In this document: positions 58,200 to 64,000 of the stretch, piece by piece | Layout: each line of letters opens with the position of its first letter | Position numbering within the stretch: position 1 is the stretch's first letter | Source of the DNA: JAFAXD01 sp963760435 | GTDB lineage: Bacteria; Pseudomonadota; Alphaproteobacteria; Rhizobiales; Xanthobacteraceae | Assembly (NCBI GenBank): GCA_963760435.1 | Contig: CAVXDE010000041.1 | Span: forward strand, 1 to 64,000 | Reading direction: 5' to 3' | DNA length: 64,000 bases | Notes under the pieces: model-generated | What the model was told of the DNA's origin: nothing | Database searches by the model: none | The model's input: only the letters and a program-made list of their open reading frames with translations | Program-made: the position numbers and the translations under genes

Positions 58200-59094
58200 A
58201 TGAATGATGTGGTCGCGCGCCAGAAGGGGCCGCTGGTCTGGCTCGATATGGACCAGCAGGAGCTCGACGACGCCTACGATCAGCTGAAATACGCCGCCAA
58301 TGCGCAGCAGCTCGGCCATCGCCGTACCGTTGAGGGCGCGCAGATGCGTGCCCGGTTGGGCGAACCCCGGCGCATGTCGTACGGGCCGAGTGCGATTGAA
58401 ACGCTCGACCTCTATCATTGCGGACGCAGCAACGCGCCGGTCGCGATCTTCGTCCATGGCGGCGCCTGGCGGGCGCGTCGGGCCAACGAGTTCTGCACGC
58501 CGGCCGAACTATTTGTCCGCGCCGGCGCACACTTCGTGATCCCGGACTTCGCTGGAGTGGAAGACCACGCGGGGGATATTGGAGTCCTCGCCGATCAGGT
58601 TGCGCGCGCCATTGCCTTTGTCCACAAAACCGCGGCCGAGTGGGGCGGCGATCCGGGGCGGTTCTATTTGTTCGGACATTCGTCAGGCGCGCATCTTGGG
58701 GGCGTGATGGCAACGCTTGATTGGCAAGCGCATGGCCTTCCGGCGCAGATGTTCAAGGGCGCGCTATTGTCGAGCGGAATGTATGAGCTCGCTCCGGTGC
58801 GGCTGTCGAAGCGCTCGAATTATGTCGCCTTCACCGATGCCAATGTCGAACGCCTGAGCGCGCAGCGCCACATCGATCGGCTCAATGCGCCGCTCGTGTT
58901 GGCCTATGGCACCTGCGAAACACCGGAGTTCCAGCGCCAGACCCGCGAATTTCATGCCGCGGTTAGCGGCGGCCGGTAAACCCGTGGAGTTGATCGTCGC
59001 CGAAGGATACAATCATTTCGAAATCTTCGAGACGCTCGCCAATCCGTATGGTGCGCTTGGGCGTGCCGCATTGAAATTGATGAACCTGCAATAA
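58200..59094 (+). CDS. Alpha/beta hydrolase, +1 frameshift near the C-terminus
   Basis: A carboxylesterase-type alpha/beta hydrolase of about 297 aa. The oxyanion-hole motif is VAIFVHGGAWRARRANEFCT, and the nucleophile elbow LFGHSSGAHLGGVMA carries the catalytic Ser. The frame as written stops at 58979, but AAAGKPVELIVAEGYNHFEI, which includes the catalytic His, continues in the next frame to 59094. They join if one G near 58961 is removed. Start ATG with GGAG upstream. The neighbouring glutamate-synthase-domain gene starts 22 nt downstream. Confidence 0.88.
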
Positions 59095-59116
59095 ATTCCC
59101 GTCGGGGGAGGACAGC

Positions 59117-60739
59117 ATGCGCTATGTGGGGCTCGCCGCCGCCGTGGCGGGGATGATCATATTCGGGCTTACGTATCCGCTGGCTTGGCTTCCTGATATT
59201 CGCGCCTTGTTGTTCGGTGGGTTCCTGATTTGCATTCTGTTGGTTGCGCTCGGCATCTGGGACATGATCCAGACCAGTCACAGCCTCAAACGGAATTATC
59301 CGATCCTCGCCAATCTTCGCTTCGTGCTCGAGAAAATCCGGCCCGAGATCCGGCAATATTTTCTCGAGAGCGAGACCGACGGCACGCCGTTCAATCGCGC
59401 CAAGCGCTCGGTCGTGTACCAACGCGCCAAAGGGCAGCTCGACAAACGCCCGTTCGGCACCCAGCAGGACATCTACGGGAGCAATTTCGAGTGGATCAAT
59501 CACTCGCTCGCACCGCGTCCGAGCGACGGACACAATTTTCGCGTCGTTGTCGGCGGGCCCGATTGCCGCGAACCCTATTCGCTCTCGTTGCTCAACGTTT
59601 CCGCCATGAGCTTCGGCGCGCTCAGCGCCAATGCCATCCGCGCGCTCAACAAAGGAGCCAAGATGGGAGGCTTCGCCCATGACACCGGCGAGGGCGGGTT
59701 GAGCACGTATCACCGCGAGTTCGGCGGCGACATCATCTGGGAGATCGGCAGCGGCTATTTCGGTTGCCGCAATGAAGATGGGTCATTTAGCCCCGATCGC
59801 TTTGCCGCGATGGCGCGCGAGCCGCAGGTCAAGATGATCGAGATCAAGCTCTCGCAGGGCGCCAAGCCGGGTCACGGCGGCGTGCTTCCGGGCCCCAAGG
59901 TTTCGCCGGAAATTGCCGCGGCCCGCGGTGTGCCGAAGGGAATCGATTGCATATCACCGGCCCGGCACCCGGCGTTTGCAACGCCGCTCGAGCTTGTGCA
60001 GTTCATCGCCCAGCTCCGCGAGCTCTCCGGTGGCAAGCCGACCGGGTTCAAGCTGTGCATCGGACATCCGTGGGAGTTCATGGCCATCTGCAAGGCCATG
60101 TTGGAGACCGGGATCCGCGCTGACTTCATTGTGGTCGATGGCAAGGAGGGCGGCACTGGCGCGTCGCCGCTCGAGTTTGCTGATCATGTTGGAACTCCGC
60201 TGCGCGAGGGGCTGCTGTTTGCTCACAACACGCTCGTCGGCTGCGGCTTGCGCGATACCATCCGCCTCGGCGCGAGCGGCCGCATCATCACCGGCTTCGA
60301 CATGGCGCGCATCCTCTCGCTCGGGGCCGATTGGTGCAATATTGCGCGCGGGTTCATGTTTGCGCTGGGTTGCGTGCAGGCGCAAACCTGTCACACCGAT
60401 CACTGTCCGAGTGGGGTTGCGACCCAGAACAAGTTGCGCCAACGCGCGCTCGTCGTAGAAACCAAGGCGGAACGCGTTGCGCGCTTTCATCACAACACGC
60501 TCGCCGCTTTGGGTGAACTGGTCGGAGCAGCCGGCCTGGCGCATCCAAACGAGCTGCGGCCGTATCACATCCTCAAGAGGCTCTCCGCCAGCGAGGTGAA
60601 AAGCTTCGGCGATGTTTACAAATTCTTGAGTCCGCGCGAACTCATCACCGGGACGTCAGATCCGTTCTTTGCGCAGCATTGGGAAAGCGCCGACCACCGC
60701 CTCTTCACGCCCAGGCCCGAGATACGCACTGCGGCATAA
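59117..60739 (+). CDS. FMN-binding glutamate synthase family protein
   Basis: A 540-aa protein. Two N-terminal membrane helices (about residues 5-55) are followed by a GltB-type FMN domain: SLLNVSAMSFGALSANAIRA, HDTGEGGLSTYHREFGGDII, GAKPGHGGVLPGPKVSPEIA and VDGKEGGTGASPLEFADHVG. The iron-sulfur Cys cluster is in CVQAQTCHTDHCPSGVATQN. It is a membrane-anchored, stand-alone relative of glutamate synthase with no glutaminase domain, so the electron donor and real substrate are uncertain. GGAGG precedes the ATG. Confidence 0.9.
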   Translation: MRYVGLAAAVAGMIIFGLTYPLAWLPDIRALLFGGFLICILLVALGIWDMIQTSHSLKRNYPILANLRFVLEKIRPEIRQYFLESETDGTPFNRAKRSVVYQRAKGQLDKRPFGTQQDIYGSNFEWINHSLAPRPSDGHNFRVVVGGPDCREPYSLSLLNVSAMSFGALSANAIRALNKGAKMGGFAHDTGEGGLSTYHREFGGDIIWEIGSGYFGCRNEDGSFSPDRFAAMAREPQVKMIEIKLSQGAKPGHGGVLPGPKVSPEIAAARGVPKGIDCISPARHPAFATPLELVQFIAQLRELSGGKPTGFKLCIGHPWEFMAICKAMLETGIRADFIVVDGKEGGTGASPLEFADHVGTPLREGLLFAHNTLVGCGLRDTIRLGASGRIITGFDMARILSLGADWCNIARGFMFALGCVQAQTCHTDHCPSGVATQNKLRQRALVVETKAERVARFHHNTLAALGELVGAAGLAHPNELRPYHILKRLSASEVKSFGDVYKFLSPRELITGTSDPFFAQHWESADHRLFTPRPEIRTAA

Positions 60740-60770
60740 TGGTGCGCTCCAACCAGAGCAGACGGTTGAC

Positions 60771-61094
60771 TTATTTCCCAGCCTGAAGCTGCGCGACGGC
60801 CTTCGCCAATAGTTCGTTCATGACTTGTCGGATGTCTTCGTCGGACACAGCGATGCCTTTGGCATCGAAATCCTTGCGCACTTTACGAAACACATCATGA
60901 TCGCCGGGCTCCTCGAAGTCGGATGCGACCACTTCCTTGGCATAGGTCTCCGCGCCGGCGCCCGACAGTCCAAGCTTTTCTGCCGCCCACAGTCCGAGCA
61001 GCTTGTTCCGCCGAGCGGTCGCCTTGAAGCGCAACTCTTCGTCGTGCGCAAACTTCTTCTCAAAGCCCTCTTCGCGCTTGTCGAACGTCGTCAT
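60771..61094 (-). CDS. DUF1476 family protein
   Basis: A 107-aa protein that matches DUF1476, a family found mainly in alphaproteobacteria and often beside purine biosynthesis genes: MTTFDKREEGFEKKFAHDEE, then LRFKATARRNKLLGLWAAEK. Related proteins include an inhibitor of the F1F0-ATPase (zeta subunit), which in Paracoccus is this family. A similar role here is plausible. Divergent from purC. Confidence 0.86.
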   Translation of the reverse strand: MTTFDKREEGFEKKFAHDEELRFKATARRNKLLGLWAAEKLGLSGAGAETYAKEVVASDFEEPGDHDVFRKVRKDFDAKGIAVSDEDIRQVMNELLAKAVAQLQAGK

Positions 61095-61407
61095 CGGTGC
61101 CCCGCTGCTCCTGATCGCCGGCGCTCATCGGCCGCACGGACCATCATATATGAATCGCCGCCTTGCATATCGAGTGCCACGCGTCAAGGCAACGTCCGTA
61201 ATCGTTCACAACGCCATTGCGGCAGGGGGGCGCGGGGTCTATGTCAATTGTGCTCCGCAGCCAGTTCGGTTACGTTGCGGGTGGAGGGGGCCGGCCGCCC
61301 GCATGCGCGCTTGCGTTTCCTGCCGCGCCCTCCGCCGCCGCCGCGGACTTGAGCCAAAATGGAGTCACGGCAACCCGATGGATTTTCTGAAATCACGGTA
61401 CACCCCG
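61095..61407. other. Intergenic region between the DUF1476 gene and purC
   Basis: A 313-bp stretch with low-complexity GCC/CCG runs near 61330-61350. It should carry the divergent promoters for the DUF1476 gene and purC. No convincing ORF, RNA gene or regulatory palindrome was seen in it. Confidence 0.5.
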
Positions 61408-62175
61408 ATGAGCCGCCGCCGCCGCATTTATGAGGGCAAGGCCAAGGTTCTTTACGAAGGACCAGAGCCCGGAACACTGATCCAACACTTCAAGGATGAT
61501 GCCACCGCCTTCAACGCGAAGAAACATCAGGTGATCGAGGGCAAGGGCGTCCTCAACAACCGCATTTCCGAGTACGTGTTTCAGCACCTCAACGACATCG
61601 GCGTGCCGACGCATTTCATCCGCCGGCTCAACATGCGCGAGCAGCTGATTCGCGAAGTCGAAATCATTCCGCTGGAAATCGTGTGCCGCAACGTCGCGGC
61701 CGGCTCGCTCAGTCAGCGGCTTGGGATTGAGGAAGGCACCCAGCTGCCGCGCTCGATCATCGAGTTCTACTACAAGAACGACGCACTCGGCGATCCGATG
61801 GTCTCCGAGGAGCACATCACTGCGTTCGGTTGGGCCAATCCGCAGGAAATCGATGACATCATGGCCCTTGCTATTCGGGTCAACGACTTTCTATCCGGCC
61901 TGTTCCTCGGCGTCGGCATCCGTCTGGTCGATTTCAAGATGGAATGCGGGCGCCTGTGGGAAAATGATTTGATGCGCATCGTCGTCGCCGATGAAATCTC
62001 GCCCAACTCGTGCCGGCTGTGGGATATCAAATCCAACGAGAAGCTCGACAAGGATCGGTTCCGCCGCGATCTCGGCGGACTGGTCGAGGCCTATACCGAA
62101 GTGGCCAAGCGGCTGGGCATCATGAGCGAGGGCGAGCGGCCCCAGGGGCTTGGACCGGTCCTTGTGAAGAGCTGA
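61408..62175 (+). CDS. purC: Phosphoribosylaminoimidazole-succinocarboxamide synthase PurC
   Basis: A 255-aa SAICAR synthetase, the normal alphaproteobacterial length. It starts RRRRIYEGKAKVLYEGPEPG and contains FHIRRLN-like PTHFIRRLNMREQLIREVE, SLSQRLGIEEGTQLPRSIIE and GIRLVDFKMECGRLWEND. It catalyses the eighth step of purine synthesis. ATG at 61408 is chosen on family alignment; an ATG ten codons upstream is in frame and also possible. Confidence 0.96.
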   Translation: MSRRRRIYEGKAKVLYEGPEPGTLIQHFKDDATAFNAKKHQVIEGKGVLNNRISEYVFQHLNDIGVPTHFIRRLNMREQLIREVEIIPLEIVCRNVAAGSLSQRLGIEEGTQLPRSIIEFYYKNDALGDPMVSEEHITAFGWANPQEIDDIMALAIRVNDFLSGLFLGVGIRLVDFKMECGRLWENDLMRIVVADEISPNSCRLWDIKSNEKLDKDRFRRDLGGLVEAYTEVAKRLGIMSEGERPQGLGPVLVKS

Positions 62176-62201
62176 ACGGGCGCTGTTCTCGCGGAGCGGT
62201 C

Positions 62202-62939
62202 ATGGCCGTAAACAAGACGATCGGATTGGTGGTTCCGTTCGCTGAAGATCGGGTGCCGAATGAAGGCCCGATCATGTATCCGCAGATGACGTTCGTGCCG
62301 CATGGCACCGGCGTCGGTTCGTTGACGCCGGACGGCTACGACCAGGCCTTTTATAAAATCGTACCGGCGGCGGAGGACCTCGCCAAGCGCGGCGTCGATG
62401 CCATCATGGTGATGGGCACGTCACTCACCTTCTATCGCGGACCCGAGTTTAACGACTATCTTATCCGCGAGATCCACAAGCGCACCGGACTGCCGACGAG
62501 TACGATGTCAACGGCCATCGTCGATGGCCTGCGCGAAGTCGGCGCCGAGCAACTCGCCGTGGCGACGGCCTACACCAAGGTCGTGAACGACAAGCTCAAG
62601 GACCTCCTGACCTACCATGGCTTCGATGTGCGCTCGCTCGAATGCTTCGGCATCACAGAGTTCGGCGGCGGGGCTGGTCGCAAGTCGGAAGCAGAAATCA
62701 TCGAGCTCGCCATCAAGGCCCATGAGGAGGCGCCTGACGCCGACGCCATCCTGATTTCCTGCGGCGGGCTGCGCACGCTCAGTGTGGCAAAGCCACTCGA
62801 GGAGCGCTGCGGGTTGCCCGTCGTATCAAGCACCCCGGCCGCATTCTGGGCCGCCATGCGCTTGATCGGAGAGAGCGGACAATTGTCGGGCTATGGACGC
62901 CTTTTGGAGCAGGCGCGTGTGCCGGAAACTGTCGGGTAA
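62202..62939 (+). CDS. Arylmalonate decarboxylase / Asp-Glu racemase superfamily protein
   Basis: A 245-aa protein that fits the arylmalonate decarboxylase and maleate isomerase group. It has the MGTSLTFYRGPEFNDYL stretch, in which the first catalytic Cys of racemases is absent, and the single Cys motif ISCGGLRTLSVAKPLEERCG. VVSSTPAAFWAAMRLIG and SGYGRLLEQA at the end also match. One Cys instead of two favours a decarboxylase over a racemase (inference). It stands between purC and purS. Confidence 0.85.
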   Translation: MAVNKTIGLVVPFAEDRVPNEGPIMYPQMTFVPHGTGVGSLTPDGYDQAFYKIVPAAEDLAKRGVDAIMVMGTSLTFYRGPEFNDYLIREIHKRTGLPTSTMSTAIVDGLREVGAEQLAVATAYTKVVNDKLKDLLTYHGFDVRSLECFGITEFGGGAGRKSEAEIIELAIKAHEEAPDADAILISCGGLRTLSVAKPLEERCGLPVVSSTPAAFWAAMRLIGESGQLSGYGRLLEQARVPETVG

Positions 62940-63025
62940 CACAGCGAGCTCCCCCGGGAACGCAGGTTCTTGCAGAACCACGAGCCCTTCCGGTCATCCC
63001 AAATTCGGTTAGCATCAGTGTTATC

Positions 63026-63268
63026 ATGAAAGCACGTGTCACGGTCACGTTGAAATCCGGCATTCTCGACCCGCAGGGCAAGGCGATCGAAGGCGCGCTG
63101 AGGTCGCTTGGGATCGATGGAATTGCCAGCGTTCGGCAAGGCAAAGTGTTTGATATCGAGATTGCCGATGGCGACCGCGCCGGTGCCGAAACTGCGTTAA
63201 AGAAAGCGGCGGAAAAGCTGCTCGCCAACACCGTGATCGAGAATTACCGCGTCGAGGTATTGCCGTGA
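63026..63268 (+). CDS. purS: Phosphoribosylformylglycinamidine synthase subunit PurS
   Basis: An 80-aa PurS with its usual layout: MKARVTVTLKSGILDPQGKA, followed by ALRSLGIDGIASVRQGKVFD and ending ENYRVEVLP. It is the small subunit that holds PurL and PurQ together in the FGAM synthase complex. Normally purQ is next, but here the following gene is unrelated. Its stop overlaps the next GTG start by 4 nt. Confidence 0.95.
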   Translation: MKARVTVTLKSGILDPQGKAIEGALRSLGIDGIASVRQGKVFDIEIADGDRAGAETALKKAAEKLLANTVIENYRVEVLP

Positions 63269-63807
63269 CGCTCGGCACTGTCCTCGCAATGTCGCTGATC
63301 ACCACCGCAATGCCCGTCGTGGAGGTCGCTGGCGGCGCAGCCGCAGCCGGCCCAAGCGCGATGTTTGCGGAAGTGCCGTGGCCATTCCTGCTCGACCAGT
63401 GGGGCACGGGTCGCGCCTTCCACTGCAGCGCGTGCGGGACCGAGTTGGCGGTCTACGTCCGCGCCAAGGTGGGGTTCTGCAATTGCACCACGGGTGTTGC
63501 CGATGACATCGAGATCGACCGCGTCGCCGATTTCGATCTGTTTCCGGGGCCAGTCACGCCGCTTGCGCCCGGCTGGCCGGTCAGGGTCAGCTGGATGAAA
63601 GGACGCGCACGGCCGTTCGTGGTCGATGGCCCGCACGGAGCGCGGAGCTATCTCCTCACCGTCGCCCTCTCCAACAAGTGTGACGGCGTGATTGCTACGG
63701 CGGCTTCCAAGGAGCCGATCACAGCCGATGCGGTGCAAGCCACTCTTGAGGAGTTGGCGAGCCCCGTCGTGTTGGATTTCGTGCGAGCGTCGACGGGGTT
63801 GCAATGA
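63265..63807 (+). CDS. Conserved hypothetical protein with Cys pairs, coupled to purS
   Basis: A 180-aa protein starting with GTG, with a hydrophobic leader (TLGTVLAMSLITTAMPVVEV). A CxxC occurs in GRAFHCSACGTELAVYVRAK, and a CxC in VGFCNCTTGVADDIEIDRV, which could form a zinc ribbon or a disulfide. It then reads DFDLFPGPVTPLAPGWPVRV. It is coupled by 4-nt overlaps both to purS and to the next gene. It is a conserved rhizobial type I do not name; function unknown. Confidence 0.7.
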   Translation: MTLGTVLAMSLITTAMPVVEVAGGAAAAGPSAMFAEVPWPFLLDQWGTGRAFHCSACGTELAVYVRAKVGFCNCTTGVADDIEIDRVADFDLFPGPVTPLAPGWPVRVSWMKGRARPFVVDGPHGARSYLLTVALSNKCDGVIATAASKEPITADAVQATLEELASPVVLDFVRASTGLQ

Positions 63808-64000
63808 GGGCCTTTCCGTTGCGTCTGCTGTTGGCGATGGGGTTTGTCTCAGCGCTCTGCTCCGGCGCGGTTGCGCAAGGGGGCGCCGTCGCGCAGGAGG
63901 GCGCGGTCGCGCAGCAAGCCCGGCCGTGCCAGGTGGTCTCCGTCAAGGAGGCGGGCCTCCTGCTTGGATGCGCGGATCAACTCAAGGGCTTCCTGCTGAC
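63804..64000 (+). CDS. Secreted protein, truncated by the window end
   Basis: The first 65 residues of a protein with a signal peptide (MRAFPLRLLLAMGFVSALCS) and a short Ala-Val-Ala-Gln repeat (GGAVAQEGAVAQQA) near the predicted cleavage site. It is coupled by an ATGA overlap to the preceding gene. The rest lies beyond the window, so the family cannot be decided. Confidence 0.6.
   Translation, partial: MRAFPLRLLLAMGFVSALCSGAVAQGGAVAQEGAVAQQARPCQVVSVKEAGLLLGCADQLKGFLL

Overview
The window is high-GC, densely coded chromosomal DNA from an alphaproteobacterium, most likely a member of the Hyphomicrobiales near the Bradyrhizobium / Xanthobacteraceae group. The evidence is an Usg-family protein, a DUF1476 gene divergent from purC, alphaproteobacterial-type PurC and PurS, a CIRCE-controlled groESL operon, an alphaproteobacterial Zur-type operator, and accessory metabolism typical of the order (TRAP and Tct-type uptake, TauD/TfdA and HpaB oxygenases, amidohydrolase, flavin oxidoreductases). 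No rRNA, tRNA, CRISPR array, phage or intact insertion sequence was seen.

Layout. 0-6 kb: TRAP permeases dctQM, moaA, a DUF971 gene, a c-type cytochrome, a ClC chloride channel and sugE. 6-13 kb: a class III aminotransferase, an unusual 18-bp degenerate tandem repeat, an amidohydrolase coupled to a class V aminotransferase, csbD, rlpA and nnrS. 13-17 kb: an acyltransferase, an FAD-linked oxidase and small conserved proteins. 17-21.4 kb: a coupled operon of small and membrane proteins (YihY/BrkB, a YqjD-like protein, a YqjE-like holin-superfamily protein and two anchored amphipathic-repeat proteins), then a convergent Tat-type Hint-domain gene. 22-30 kb: ridA, a decayed HAD/ATPase fusion, an HpaB-type monooxygenase, rsm22, a TctC receptor, a TauD/TfdA dioxygenase and a transporter remnant. 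30-34 kb: ppk2 and a proton-pumping P-type ATPase.

34-43.4 kb is a candidate metal (probably zinc) acquisition island on the minus strand: DUF2946 protein, small Cys/His-rich leader ORF, TonB-dependent receptor, exbB-exbD-tonB, DUF1007 protein, RcnA-like permease, an unknown 102-aa protein, CobW GTPase, a broken ArsR regulator and a duplicated His-rich protein. A Zur-like operator lies before the 102-aa gene and cobW. 43.6-48.5 kb: a TetR-controlled HlyD/ABC exporter and an MFS transporter. 48.5-54 kb: DUF488/DUF72, a membrane cNMP-binding protein, a Uma2 nuclease-fold protein and groESL. 54-64 kb: a GlcD-type oxidase, a Sua5-type tRNA modification gene, a luciferase-like monooxygenase, an alpha/beta hydrolase, a glutamate-synthase-domain protein, and purC and purS with unrelated genes between and after them.

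At least ten otherwise well-conserved genes are interrupted by a single-base indel, eight of them +1. One is the probably essential Sua5-type gene and two hit one P-type ATPase. This looks more like insertion-biased sequencing or assembly error than decay. By contrast, the HAD/ATPase fusion (premature stop plus loss of its P-loop) and the transporter fragment at 29.9-30.2 kb look like true pseudogenes.
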